From Streptococcus devriesei DSM 19639 (GTDB taxonomy: Bacteria > Bacillota > Bacilli > Lactobacillales > Streptococcaceae), in contig NZ_KE384084.1 in NCBI RefSeq assembly GCF_000423725.1, positions 392,514 through 445,576 on the forward strand: 53,063 nucleotides of DNA, in the 5' to 3' direction. Positions 1 through 8,936 of the stretch are shown here, in pieces (position 1 is the stretch's first letter; each line of letters begins with the position of its first letter). The notes under the pieces are model-generated. The model saw nothing but the letters and a program-made list of their open reading frames with translations. It ran no database searches and was not told the origin of the DNA. A program made the translations under genes and the position numbers.

Positions 1-86
1 ACATTGGCTGCCTTGACCATTGCGTCAGCAGCTTCAATAGCTGCTACCAAACCTTTGGTTTCAATCATTCCTAGTGCATTATTCAT
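1..86 (-). CDS. eutM: EutM-type microcompartment shell protein, 5' part only
   Basis: Only the first 28 complete codons are inside the window; the gene runs off the left edge. The peptide begins [20 protein letters not shown], the typical start of a single-domain BMC hexamer (EutM/PduA family) that tiles the flat facets of the ethanolamine microcompartment. A strong ribosome site, AGGAGG, lies 7 bases before the ATG. The gene follows eutE by 16 bases, as expected for the 3' half of a Firmicutes eut operon. The remaining eut genes (eutN, eutH, eutQ and others) would lie beyond the edge; that is inference from family operons. Confidence 0.85.
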   Translation of the reverse strand, partial: MNNALGMIETKGLVAAIEAADAMVKAAN

Positions 87-102
87 TATCTTTTCCTCCT
101 AT

Positions 103-1578
103 TTATGTATTAAGTTTATTGATAACTCTTTCAACTAATAAATTAATGAGCTGCTCCTTAGAAAGATCTTCTCCAGCTATATTTGAAGATTGTTCTCCCG
201 CTGCCCCGCGGATATCTTTCATCGTGCGAACACCCTGAACAACACGCTTAATATTAATTAAATTAAGTGGACTGATATTATCAGAAGTTGAACTTCCTCC
301 AACAGCTCCGCAGCCCAACGTCAAAGCTGGAAACAAGTTTGTCGTTGCACCGATGCCGCCTAAAGTTCCCAGCGTATTAACCAGCAAACGTGATACTGGC
401 TTTTCTAAAGCAAAAGCTTTAATAATATCATCATTTTGTGAATGAATGGTCATGGTATGTCCAGCTCCTTCATTCGTCAAGATTTCACAGCACAAACGGC
501 AGGCATCCTGCCAATTATCAACTGTGTAAAAGGCTAGTATCGGTCCTAGTTTCTCACGAGAATAAGGTATTTTGTTTCCTACCCTGGTTTCTGGAGCAAT
601 AAGAACGGTAGCATCATTCGGCACATGCAAATTAGCTAATTTGGCAATAGTAGCAACATCTTTACCAACAATTTGAGGATTCATGGTACCGTTATCACGC
701 AGAATAAATTTTGCCAGCCTTGCAGACTCTTCTTTATCTAAAAAATATGCTTTTTGCTTCTTTAATTCTGCAATGACTTGATCTTTAATTTTATTGTCTG
801 TGATAATTGACTGCTCAGACGAACAGATTGTCCCATTATCAAAGGTCTTTGATTCAATAATATTTTTTACTGCGGTTGCGATATCTGCACTTGTTTCAAT
901 ATAAGCCGGACCGTTGCCAGGGCCAACACCGATTGCTGGTCTTCCCGAAGAATATGCTGCCTTTACCATGGCTGAACCACCTGTTGCCAGAATTAATTTT
1001 GTCAAGTCGCTTTTCATCAGCTCTTCAGTTCCGGACATCGTTAAAGTAGTCTGAACACTGATGGCATCAGCCGGACAGCCAGCCTCAACAGCTGCAGAAC
1101 GGATCAAATCAACCGTTTTGTGAATACAGTTTTTTGCAGCTGGATGGGGTGAAAAAACAATGGCATTACCTGCCTTGAGGGCAATTAGCGATTTATAAAT
1201 AACTGTTGAGGTAGGGTTGGTTGAAGGAATGAGGGCAGCAATGACACCTATTGGGACTCCAATTTCTGTAAGCTTCTGCTCTTTATCTTCTCGCAAAACG
1301 CCTACTGTCTTCATATTTTTGATAGCTTCAAAGACCCTTTTTGAAGCAAACTCGTTTTTGATTACTTTATCTTGCCACTTACCAAATCCTGTCTCTTCAA
1401 CAGCCATCTTTGCCAGCTCTTCACGGTTATCAAAACCCGCTTTTGCAATAGCTTTGCAGATACTGTCAATTTGTTCCTGACTCATTTGGGATAGCTTTTT
1501 TTGAGCTGCAGTTGCCTTTCGCAATAAATCGCGTGTTTCCTGAATAGAAGCTAAATCTTTATCAAGCACATTATTCAA
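103..1578 (-). CDS. eutE: CoA-acylating acetaldehyde dehydrogenase EutE
   Basis: This 491-residue protein converts acetaldehyde, CoA and NAD+ to acetyl-CoA and NADH inside the ethanolamine microcompartment. The aldehyde dehydrogenase fold is visible: a coenzyme-binding stretch with IPSTNPTST near residue 120, the [10 protein letters not shown] segment near 200, [10 protein letters not shown] near 217, and the catalytic cysteine Cys252 in [10 protein letters not shown]. After the catalytic core a loose linker ([11 protein letters not shown]) leads to a C-terminal amphipathic helix, [19 protein letters not shown], which resembles an encapsulation peptide; that role is inferred. The ATG overlaps the stop of the upstream shell gene by 8 bases and has an AAGGAG site. 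Length is normal for the family. Confidence 0.95.
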   Translation of the reverse strand: MNNVLDKDLASIQETRDLLRKATAAQKKLSQMSQEQIDSICKAIAKAGFDNREELAKMAVEETGFGKWQDKVIKNEFASKRVFEAIKNMKTVGVLREDKEQKLTEIGVPIGVIAALIPSTNPTSTVIYKSLIALKAGNAIVFSPHPAAKNCIHKTVDLIRSAAVEAGCPADAISVQTTLTMSGTEELMKSDLTKLILATGGSAMVKAAYSSGRPAIGVGPGNGPAYIETSADIATAVKNIIESKTFDNGTICSSEQSIITDNKIKDQVIAELKKQKAYFLDKEESARLAKFILRDNGTMNPQIVGKDVATIAKLANLHVPNDATVLIAPETRVGNKIPYSREKLGPILAFYTVDNWQDACRLCCEILTNEGAGHTMTIHSQNDDIIKAFALEKPVSRLLVNTLGTLGGIGATTNLFPALTLGCGAVGGSSTSDNISPLNLINIKRVVQGVRTMKDIRGAAGEQSSNIAGEDLSKEQLINLLVERVINKLNT

Positions 1579-2113
1579 CTCCTTTTTCTCTTAATTTTTG
1601 CACTAAGGTTTGCTTATTAGCAAACTTAATTTCTTTTTTTGTTATGGATTCTAATTCTAAAGCATAGGCCAAGGAACGCAGTTCTGTTACTTTTAAGTCC
1701 TCAAGCCGCTCAATCTTTTCACGATTGATTCTTTTTAAAAACTGAGTATAAATTGATTTGATGCTGTTTCCCTGACTGATCGATACATTTTCAGGAGTTT
1801 TTTGAATGTTAGTATCCATTCTTTCAATAGACTTAGACAATGATTGCAATATCATCTTTTCAACTTGAGGATCGAGATTGGCAATGACATTTGAGCTAAT
1901 ATAGCAATTCATTTTACTGACCGACTCCCTTGCACTTTGTACCGCTTCCTTAATGGCTCCGACATCACCAAATAATTCCACACTTGTCAAACCGCCCTTT
2001 ATCGTACTTTGATTCACAATATGCACCTCAGCAGTCTTAACGGCAACATCAGCAGCTACAATTGACCCCAGCAATCCTCTGACTTCAATCATCCCTAAAG
2101 CATTTTTTACCAC
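1571..2113 (-). CDS. BMC shell protein with C-terminal extension (EutK-like)
   Basis: This 180-residue protein has an N-terminal BMC domain (about residues 1-88; it starts MVKNALGMIEVRGLLGSIVA like EutM) and a second half of about 90 residues absent from plain shell hexamers. The extension begins with a charged helical linker and ends in DLKVTELRSLAYALELES followed by a lysine-rich helix (KQTLVQKLRE), which looks like a Rho-N/SAP-type helix-extended-loop-helix. The two-part layout is that of EutK, whose C-terminal domain in enterobacteria is helix-turn-helix-like and proposed to bind nucleic acid. Here the extension type differs, so EutK-like is a layout call rather than proven orthology. It sits between eutL and eutE, 14 bases after eutL. 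Confidence 0.8.
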   Translation of the reverse strand: MVKNALGMIEVRGLLGSIVAADVAVKTAEVHIVNQSTIKGGLTSVELFGDVGAIKEAVQSARESVSKMNCYISSNVIANLDPQVEKMILQSLSKSIERMDTNIQKTPENVSISQGNSIKSIYTQFLKRINREKIERLEDLKVTELRSLAYALELESITKKEIKFANKQTLVQKLREKGVE

Positions 2114-2127
2114 TTGTCATCACCCAC

Positions 2128-2781
2128 TTAATATTTAATAGGAGCATTTGCTACATCAGTCACTGCTTCTGCGAATGCTTCGCAGGCAGCTTTACAAGCA
2201 GATTGTGTTCCTGTTAGTAGGGCCCCAGCAAAATTTGTTTCTGAAGGGGGACCATAAAAAATTCCTAAACGGACCTCAGCAACCTTCAAAGCTGCATCAA
2301 GCGCTACAATAGCCTCGGCAGGAGGGGCTATAAGATAAGCAATTGCCTGTCCAACTGAAACATTTGCTGCTTCAGATAGATAACTGCCGCTCCTTGAGAT
2401 ACAGTGAGCAAAATAAGGAATAGAGTTATCTTCATTGGCACTGTAGAAGCTTGCTTCTGACTCTATAACACGAACTGCCGCTTCCAAACCGCTCTTTACT
2501 TCCGAAGGACTTGGTCCGGCCAAAATGCCTATTACTTCACCTGCTAATTTGGTTGATGCATTATTAGCACCAGCATACATACTTCTGCCATAAACTACTT
2601 CAACTTCAGCTGCCTTGGTGGCTTCATCTAAAGCTACATAGGTCACATCGTCACAGTCAGAAGTAATAATACCCAAACTTTTTTGATTTTCTTTTAAATC
2701 TAATGCCTCTATCAAACCTGCATCTGCATTAGAAATAACTTGGACACTGAGCACCTCAGCACCTAAACGTTCTCCTATCAT
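2128..2781 (-). CDS. eutL: Microcompartment shell protein EutL
   Basis: This 217-residue tandem-BMC-domain protein forms pseudohexameric trimers with a gated central pore in the ethanolamine shell. The start MIGERLGAEVLSVQVISNAD and the segments LGIITSDCDDVTYVALDEAT and GQAIAYLIAPPAEAIVALDA are typical EutL. The reading frame is open upstream to 2856, but that extension overlaps eutC. The ATG at 2781 has AGGAGG seven bases ahead and leaves a 16-base gap after eutC, so it is preferred. Length matches the family. Confidence 0.93.
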   Translation of the reverse strand: MIGERLGAEVLSVQVISNADAGLIEALDLKENQKSLGIITSDCDDVTYVALDEATKAAEVEVVYGRSMYAGANNASTKLAGEVIGILAGPSPSEVKSGLEAAVRVIESEASFYSANEDNSIPYFAHCISRSGSYLSEAANVSVGQAIAYLIAPPAEAIVALDAALKVAEVRLGIFYGPPSETNFAGALLTGTQSACKAACEAFAEAVTDVANAPIKY

Positions 2782-2797
2782 TAAGTAACCTCCTTTC

Positions 2798-3703
2798 TTA
2801 GTACAAATCAACACCAGACTTCTTGGCATCCAACATCTTCTGTATTGTATCAGCAATGTAGGCTCCGGCTTCTACAGCAGGAGTTCCACCACTGTGAATA
2901 TTAGAAATAACCGTACGTTTTGCTTCTGCTAAACCAGAATGAGGACGGTAAGCCATATAAGCACTCATTGATTCTGCAGTTGCTAATCCAGGACGTTCTC
3001 CAACCAATAAACAGATAACCTCCGCATTGGTGATATCTCCGATTTGATCCATTGCCGGAACTCGACAATATTTTATAAATAAAATGTCTCCTATTTCTAA
3101 ATTATGATTTTGCAATCCCTGTTTTAATGAAGGCAATACCTGCTCAATATTAGCCTCAATAGCTGCAGAACTCAGACCATCACCAACTATGACAGCAACT
3201 TTAGCATTTGATTTGATGGTACTGCGGATAATCTCTGCATTTTCATCATCAAATTTTCTGCCAAAATCCGGGCGTGTCAAATATTCATCCTTATCTTTGC
3301 AAATTGTCTTGACAGGAATAAAATTCATTTTTTGGATGAGGGACTCATCAACATCACTGAACACAGCATCTTGGGCAGCTGCATGATCCAGACGAAAACG
3401 CAGCATTGGTTCTGTCAAATAACGTGTTCCTGTACGCCACAGCCCGACACGCGCCGGTGTTTTTGCCTTTAATTTTGCAAAAGCTTCCTTATTTAAGGGA
3501 GTTGGAACTAAATACTGATCTTGAATTCGGATGGCTGAGATATCCGGCAGCTCCTCATCACTGACATCAGTCTTAGAAAGAGAACTTGTTTTTTGTTTTT
3601 TCAATGTCTCGTCTGTCTTAATATCACCCTTATTCTCTGCTATAACTTCTGAAAGAATAGTTTGAATCATGACTTTTAATTCTTGGTCATTCACAACTTT
3701 CAC
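2798..3703 (-). CDS. eutC: Ethanolamine ammonia-lyase small subunit EutC
   Basis: This 301-residue small subunit of the adenosylcobalamin-dependent lyase splits ethanolamine to acetaldehyde and ammonia together with EutB. The first 20 residues ([18 protein letters not shown]) form an amphipathic helix followed by a polar linker of about 40 residues, the pattern of a microcompartment targeting peptide. The folded core starts near residue 55 and carries [40 protein letters not shown] and, near the end, [20 protein letters not shown] sequence expected in the B12-contacting region. It lies 10 bases after eutB and 16 before eutL. Confidence 0.95.
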   Translation of the reverse strand: MKVVNDQELKVMIQTILSEVIAENKGDIKTDETLKKQKTSSLSKTDVSDEELPDISAIRIQDQYLVPTPLNKEAFAKLKAKTPARVGLWRTGTRYLTEPMLRFRLDHAAAQDAVFSDVDESLIQKMNFIPVKTICKDKDEYLTRPDFGRKFDDENAEIIRSTIKSNAKVAVIVGDGLSSAAIEANIEQVLPSLKQGLQNHNLEIGDILFIKYCRVPAMDQIGDITNAEVICLLVGERPGLATAESMSAYMAYRPHSGLAEAKRTVISNIHSGGTPAVEAGAYIADTIQKMLDAKKSGVDLY

Positions 3704-3713
3704 CTCCCAATTT

Positions 3714-5081
3714 TTATTTAGTTAAGAAGTAAGAACCATCACCGGCCTTATCTGTTAATTTTCCATTTTCCATAAATCCATGCTTTTCCAGCCATTCTTC
3801 AAACTCTTTAATAGGACGCTTATTTAATAATTGCCGAATGGCTGCTGCTTCATGGTAGCCCGTTGTTTGATAGTTCAGCATGATGTCATCACCATTTGGA
3901 ATTCCCATAATATAATTGACTCCTGCTGTTGCCAGCAAAACAGTCAGATTTTCAGCATCATTTTGATCAGCTTTCATATGATTGGTATAACAGATATCAC
4001 AGCCCATTGAAATACCTGTTAGCTTACCCATAAAATGATCTTCTAAACCAGCACGAATAACCTGTTTAGCATCATATAAATATTCTGGACCAATAAACCC
4101 TACAACAGTATTCACCAAGAAAGGATCATATCGTTTGGCAAAACCATAACAACGTGCTTCCATCGTTACTTGATCCGTTCCGTGATTAGCATCAGATGAC
4201 AATTCAGAACCCTGTCCAGTTTCAAAATACATTAGATTAGGGCCGGGAGCCGTTGACTTTTTCTTGGCAAGCTCATAAGCCTCATCCAGCATGGATGCCG
4301 AAATCCCAAATGCTTCGTTGCCCTTTTGAGAGCCAGCAATACTTTGAAAAACTAAGCCAACCGGTGTTCCTTGCTCCATTGCCTTCATCTGAGTAGTCAC
4401 ATGAGAAAGAACACAGTGCTGTGTTGGCACTTCCCATTCCTCAATAAAATCATTAAAACGATTTAAAATACGCTTTACTGATTCCAAAGAATCGTCTACA
4501 GGATTCAGCCCTATAAGGGCATCACCTGCTCCCATTGATATTCCTTCAAATGTTGAAGCCATAATACCATCAATATCATCTGTTGTATGATTAGGCTGCA
4601 GACGTGAACTAAAGGTGCCCGGACGGCCGACCGTCGTTTTACAGGTCTTTTCAATAACCATTTTGCTTGCTGCTAAAATCAAATCCAAGTTTGACATAAT
4701 CTTACAGACTGCAGCCACCATCTCCGAAGTCAATCCATTGCGGATCATATGAATATCATATCCAGTTGTCGTATCCGCTAGCAGCCATTCACGTAAATCT
4801 GCTACTGTCCAGTTTTTAATTTTGTCAAAGATGGTCAAGTTAGTCTGATCAATAATAATGCGCGTAATTTCATCATTTTCATAAGGAACAGCTGGATTAT
4901 TGAAAATATCATTTAATGTCAAATGGCTTAAAACATATTTTGCAGCTATTCGTTCCTGAGCATTAGCAGCAGAAACACCAGCTAGTTTGTCACCTGATCG
5001 TTCTTCATTTGCCTTATTCATCACTTCCTTTACTGATTGAAATTCAAAAGTGTCACCTGCAAATCTTGTTTTTAAAATCAT
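3714..5081 (-). CDS. eutB: Ethanolamine ammonia-lyase large subunit EutB
   Basis: This 455-residue TIM-barrel catalytic subunit of ethanolamine ammonia-lyase holds adenosylcobalamin between itself and EutC and performs the radical deamination of ethanolamine. Family-typical stretches include [68 protein letters not shown] and [19 protein letters not shown]. Length is that of the family and there is no break. It follows eutA by 39 bases and precedes eutC by 10, so the lyase subunits are probably translated from one message together with their reactivase EutA. Confidence 0.97.
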   Translation of the reverse strand: MILKTRFAGDTFEFQSVKEVMNKANEERSGDKLAGVSAANAQERIAAKYVLSHLTLNDIFNNPAVPYENDEITRIIIDQTNLTIFDKIKNWTVADLREWLLADTTTGYDIHMIRNGLTSEMVAAVCKIMSNLDLILAASKMVIEKTCKTTVGRPGTFSSRLQPNHTTDDIDGIMASTFEGISMGAGDALIGLNPVDDSLESVKRILNRFNDFIEEWEVPTQHCVLSHVTTQMKAMEQGTPVGLVFQSIAGSQKGNEAFGISASMLDEAYELAKKKSTAPGPNLMYFETGQGSELSSDANHGTDQVTMEARCYGFAKRYDPFLVNTVVGFIGPEYLYDAKQVIRAGLEDHFMGKLTGISMGCDICYTNHMKADQNDAENLTVLLATAGVNYIMGIPNGDDIMLNYQTTGYHEAAAIRQLLNKRPIKEFEEWLEKHGFMENGKLTDKAGDGSYFLTK

Positions 5082-5120
5082 AATATCCTCCTTTTACATT
5101 TGTATCATTTGAAGGTGTTA

Positions 5121-6542
5121 TCAACTAAAGACCAATGTTTTCACTACCACCGGCAAAACTTCTCCATTAGCAATCGGCTCTCCAATATCAATATAATCGC
5201 CGTTTTCGGCAATAACACGGTCAATACAGATTAAGTAATTTTCTTCCTTTAATTTTGCTTTTAAATAATGTCCCAGTGATTTAGCCATATCATTTTCTAC
5301 GACAACAACAATTGGAAAACCCTCCTCTCGAAGAAACTGACTGCCTTCATAAATCGCATCGCCAAGATTCATGATATTTTGATAGGTTGGATTTTGATAG
5401 CCAACAAAACTTAATGCACAGTTTTGTGGATCATCTGAATTGTGCCATAAAATTTTTTCTTTAATCAGTGCCGGCAATTTTTCCTGATCGTTCGCCTCTG
5501 CTATTGAAAAGCTGACTACTGGCAAGTTTTTCAATGGAATGGCATCTTTATCGTAAGCTATTGTACTACCGGAAATATCCATCGTATGAGATCCTGCACC
5601 AACTACAGTCGCGCGAATTGTCTCAGCAGTTTTTATAACGTCATTATCCTGGTAAAGCGATGATGCTTTTAGCCTTTTTCCAAAAATTGGGCCAATGTCC
5701 CCATATTGGTAAGGAGATAAATTATTTTTGATACAGTCTGCTACTCCTCCTGAAAAAGAAATATGAGTAATCTTGTCATAATTGTCTAAACTAAGTCCCT
5801 TATTTGTTATTAAAAGATCGTAATATTTACTCTTTTTACCTTGACCTATAGCGTTGCTCAGTACTTGGATAAAAATATCAATAACAGCATAAATTTCATT
5901 TAAATTTGGAGCATCTCCTTCTTTCAAAGACAGTCCCTCACTGTCAATCATTTTTTTCACCTTGGGAGCTATATAGGAAACCTTCCCCTCTTCATCAACT
6001 TTTATTTGACGACCGCCAATATCAAAGCATCCCGTATCAAGAATATCGCCATCACGGAAAACGACTATGTTTGTTGTTCCCCCTCCAATATCTAAATTAG
6101 CAACCAAATTATGATGCTCTAGGCTATAACTGTAAGCTCCGCTTCCTTTTCCAGCTATAATACTTTCCAAATCAGGACCTGCTGTCGCTACAACAAAGTC
6201 TCCGACAAAGCCACTAAGAGCATCTGCGACATTCTTAGCATTCTCTTTTCTAGCTGATTCCCCAGTAATGATAACTGCGCCCGTTTGAATATCTTCCTTG
6301 TGAATATCAGCTTTTTTATATTCCCGAACAATAAATTCTTGAATTTTTAAACTATCAATGCGATTTTGAGCATCAATCGGTGTTATGATAATATCACTTT
6401 TATAAATCACCTCTTTATCAGTAATGACAACACGCGGAACTGTAAAGCTTGATGCCATATTTTCAAAAGTAATGATTGATAAGATCATTTGTGTTGTCGA
6501 GGTGCCTATATCTATCCCAATACTTAATAATCTTTCGGCCAA
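5121..6542 (-). CDS. eutA: Ethanolamine ammonia-lyase reactivating factor EutA
   Basis: This 473-residue Hsp70/actin-fold ATPase exchanges inactivated cobalamin for fresh adenosylcobalamin in EutBC. The phosphate-1 motif is SIGIDIGTSTTQM near residue 7 and the second phosphate motif is ANLDIGGGTTNIVVF near residue 147; HISFSGGVADC lies in the adenosine region. Position directly before eutBC fits the role. The gene starts 12 bases after the eutW stop, with an AGGGAGGT site just upstream, so it is co-transcribed with the sensor genes. I found no separate attenuator in front of it. Confidence 0.95.
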   Translation of the reverse strand: MAERLLSIGIDIGTSTTQMILSIITFENMASSFTVPRVVITDKEVIYKSDIIITPIDAQNRIDSLKIQEFIVREYKKADIHKEDIQTGAVIITGESARKENAKNVADALSGFVGDFVVATAGPDLESIIAGKGSGAYSYSLEHHNLVANLDIGGGTTNIVVFRDGDILDTGCFDIGGRQIKVDEEGKVSYIAPKVKKMIDSEGLSLKEGDAPNLNEIYAVIDIFIQVLSNAIGQGKKSKYYDLLITNKGLSLDNYDKITHISFSGGVADCIKNNLSPYQYGDIGPIFGKRLKASSLYQDNDVIKTAETIRATVVGAGSHTMDISGSTIAYDKDAIPLKNLPVVSFSIAEANDQEKLPALIKEKILWHNSDDPQNCALSFVGYQNPTYQNIMNLGDAIYEGSQFLREEGFPIVVVVENDMAKSLGHYLKAKLKEENYLICIDRVIAENGDYIDIGEPIANGEVLPVVVKTLVFS

Positions 6543-6554
6543 TCTGATACCTCC

Positions 6555-7991
6555 CTAATTGGAAATCGTTTGATCAAATGTTATCTTTACCACTGTTCCT
6601 CCTTTTTCAGGGAAACTAAAGGAGCAATCTCCCTTTAATTTATCTACTGTGAATGCCTTTATCAATTGAATTCCCAGCTTGTCATCATCAATGGCATCAT
6701 AATCAAAACTCACACCATTATCCGACACTGTCAATTCTATATGAGAATTGACTTTAGTTAAGCTAACAGTAATTTTAGGCTTATCAATTGTTTGGTCAAA
6801 AGCATGTTCAAATGAATTTTGCATAATTTCATTTGTAATCAGTGCAATAGTAACAGCCGTATCGCTGTTTAAAACAAGCGAATGATCCAAAAATGTTTCT
6901 AAAATGATATTGTCATCATCAATATAAGCTCTTTTTAAATGATTAATAACTCGATCTAAAACTAATGATAATTGAACCTTGTTGCTCTTTTGCTTTGAAA
7001 GCAATTCATGTATGGCTGAAATCGCCATAACTCTATTAATAGATTCGCTTAGAACTTTTTTTGCCTCTTGACTTTTAACCCTTCGGGACTGCAATCTCAA
7101 AATGGATACAATAGACTGCAAACTATTTTTGACACGATGATGAATTTCTTGATTTTCAATCTTAGATACTGTATCTGAAAGCTGTCTGTCAAATTCCGTC
7201 AATATCATGACATACAAATTGTTTTCTACTAAGCGAATAGTTTTCTGGATGTAAGTTTTTTGATTAATATGGACAACTCTTTCTAGATAAGTCTTTCCTG
7301 TTTGAGAAAATTCTTTTTGCACACTGTCAAAAGAATCGAAATCCAAGGTGACATTATTGTAATGCAGCTTTTCAAGACGATTAATATAGCCAAATTCCTT
7401 GTACTTTCTTTTCGCAGCTTGATTGCAGCGAATCAATGTTCCATTCTTATCAAAGATCAAAACAACTTCTCGTAAATAGTCAAAAATCGTATTATCAATA
7501 GAATTAACCTCAGATACCACACCGCTGAACATATTAATATGGTCGGTGGAGTTGCCCAAATCAAATGTATCTAATATCTGCGAACTGATATCTTTTTCTG
7601 TAATAATAACACCAATAATACGTCCATTTGAACGAATTGGTGAGACCTCCTGCTCAATAAATTTTCCTTCTTGAGTCTGTGCATACAAACCAAGCGAATG
7701 CCGCCCCGTATCTAAAGTCCTAAGTACACCGGGCTCATCTTTGCGAAAAGCTAATTCACCTACAACAGTATGATTATAATTGGAAGAACATTGAGAAGGG
7801 AGACGATGAAATACAACCAAGCCCTCGCTTGTAATCCGATCGCGAACATCAATAAAAACATCCTTATCTTCATTACTGCAGTCTTGTAAAATGGAATCTC
7901 TAACTAATTCTAAATAGCGAATATCCTGTTCTGTCAGATCTGTCTGATTTAAACAAAGAGTTCTTATTTCTTCAAAATATGTATATGCCAT
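6555..7991 (-). CDS. eutW: Ethanolamine-sensing histidine kinase EutW
   Basis: This cytoplasmic sensor kinase of about 478 residues is partner of EutV. It has no membrane segment. The N-terminal half (residues 1-270) holds the sensing region, with a PAS-like segment around REVVLIFDKNGTLIRCNQAA. The dimerisation/phosphoacceptor region is HisKA_2 type with the histidine in EIHHRVKNSLQSIVSIL, and the HATPase shows NEIMQNSFEHAF, VSDNGVSF and DDKLGIQLI. A TTG at 8003 in the same frame would overlap eutV by 11 bases; the ATG at 7991 directly follows the eutV TGA and is preferred. In other Firmicutes the kinase autophosphorylates on ethanolamine and passes phosphate to EutV. Confidence 0.93.
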   Translation of the reverse strand: MAYTYFEEIRTLCLNQTDLTEQDIRYLELVRDSILQDCSNEDKDVFIDVRDRITSEGLVVFHRLPSQCSSNYNHTVVGELAFRKDEPGVLRTLDTGRHSLGLYAQTQEGKFIEQEVSPIRSNGRIIGVIITEKDISSQILDTFDLGNSTDHINMFSGVVSEVNSIDNTIFDYLREVVLIFDKNGTLIRCNQAAKRKYKEFGYINRLEKLHYNNVTLDFDSFDSVQKEFSQTGKTYLERVVHINQKTYIQKTIRLVENNLYVMILTEFDRQLSDTVSKIENQEIHHRVKNSLQSIVSILRLQSRRVKSQEAKKVLSESINRVMAISAIHELLSKQKSNKVQLSLVLDRVINHLKRAYIDDDNIILETFLDHSLVLNSDTAVTIALITNEIMQNSFEHAFDQTIDKPKITVSLTKVNSHIELTVSDNGVSFDYDAIDDDKLGIQLIKAFTVDKLKGDCSFSFPEKGGTVVKITFDQTISN

Positions 7992-7992
7992 C

Positions 7993-8559
7993 TCATTCAC
8001 CAATTAGTATTCTTGAAAGTTCACTCATGGTTAAACGTTTTTCCATAGCTATTGTTCGTAACGTTTTGTAAGCCTCATCTTCTGTTAATTGCTTTTCAGA
8101 CATCAACAATCCTTTGGCACGATCAATATATTTACGATCTTCTAATTTCCCTTTTAATTCTTCCAATTGTTGATCTAATTCTTGATAATTCCGTCCATTA
8201 GCAATTGCCAATTCAACAGCCGGAATTAAGGATCTTTCATCAATTGGTTTGACTACATAGCCTTGAGCGCCAATTTCGCTGGCTGTTTTCACTAATTCTT
8301 TATCGCTGTAAGCTGTCAACAGTAAAACTGATAAAGCGTAGTTGCTGCTGATTATTTTTTTGGCAGCTGATAAACCATCTAATAAGGGCATTTTCACATC
8401 CATAATCACCAAATCAGGATTATAATCTTCACACAGTTTTACTGCCTCAATCCCATCCTTAGCTTGAGCAACAACATCATAACCTGCATTAGTTAACATT
8501 TCACTAATATCTAAACGCATAATTGTTTCATCATCTGCTATTACTACTTTATATACCAT
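7993..8559 (-). CDS. eutV: RNA-binding response regulator EutV (receiver + ANTAR)
   Basis: This 188-residue response regulator acts on RNA rather than DNA. The receiver domain (about 1-120) has the acidic pair Asp9/Asp10, phosphoacceptor Asp54 in VIMDVKMP, the LLTAY threonine and the lysine in VVKPI. A coiled-coil helix (LDQQLEELKGKLEDRK) joins it to the ANTAR domain (about 130-186), with the signature YIDRAKGLLMSEKQLTEDEA. ANTAR proteins of this family bind tandem RNA hairpins with A1/G4 hexaloops and block transcription terminators. Matching hairpins are visible in this operon near 10150-10181 and 11736-11766. The gene is directly followed by eutW. Confidence 0.96.
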   Translation of the reverse strand: MVYKVVIADDETIMRLDISEMLTNAGYDVVAQAKDGIEAVKLCEDYNPDLVIMDVKMPLLDGLSAAKKIISSNYALSVLLLTAYSDKELVKTASEIGAQGYVVKPIDERSLIPAVELAIANGRNYQELDQQLEELKGKLEDRKYIDRAKGLLMSEKQLTEDEAYKTLRTIAMEKRLTMSELSRILIGE

Positions 8560-8588
8560 ATGCTTTTAATCTTTCACTTTATTATTGC

Positions 8589-8933
8589 TTATGAGATGCT
8601 CAACTCCACTGTATCGAATCCCATATCATTTTTTAATACCGATTGCATTGCTTCTAAACCATATTTCACAGAGCTGTAACTGCCGACAATAGCTAAAGAA
8701 CCCGAAAAACGATCTAAAAAACCTATTTCAACCTCTGCGCTTTTCATCGCAATATCAACTGCAATGATCGCTGCTTCACAAGGGGTAACTGTAGCTAATC
8801 CAACAGCACAGTCCTCAAAGCCGGCAATCCCTAATTTTTCATAAACTTCCAAATCAGGGTGAGCGATCAAATGTATAACAGTCATTTGCTTTCCCGGCAC
8901 ATACTCTTGGATAATTCTCTCTTTTTCTGTCAT
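8589..8933 (-). CDS. eutS: EutS-family shell protein, second copy
   Basis: This 114-residue circularly permuted BMC shell protein is of the EutS/PduU family, whose bent hexamers help form microcompartment edges. The family core VPGKQMTVIHLIAHPDLEVY, TPCEAAIIAVDIAMKSAEVE and GFLDRFSGSLAIVG is clear. It begins three bases after the eutG stop and ends 29 bases before eutV. It is a diverged paralogue of the EutS at 11214, sharing the same motifs but with many substitutions, so this operon carries two EutS forms. Which is the functional counterpart of the single EutS of other operons cannot be told from sequence alone. Confidence 0.93.
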   Translation of the reverse strand: MTEKERIIQEYVPGKQMTVIHLIAHPDLEVYEKLGIAGFEDCAVGLATVTPCEAAIIAVDIAMKSAEVEIGFLDRFSGSLAIVGSYSSVKYGLEAMQSVLKNDMGFDTVELSIS

Positions 8934-8936
8934 TAT

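Noticed and set aside
1571..1578. Overlap of shell gene and eutE considered as a frameshift
   Set aside because: Both proteins are complete, eutE has its own ribosome site, and such overlaps are normal in the operon.
2782..2856. N-terminal extension of EutL overlapping eutC
   Set aside because: AGGAGG directly precedes the inner ATG and the extension has no family match.
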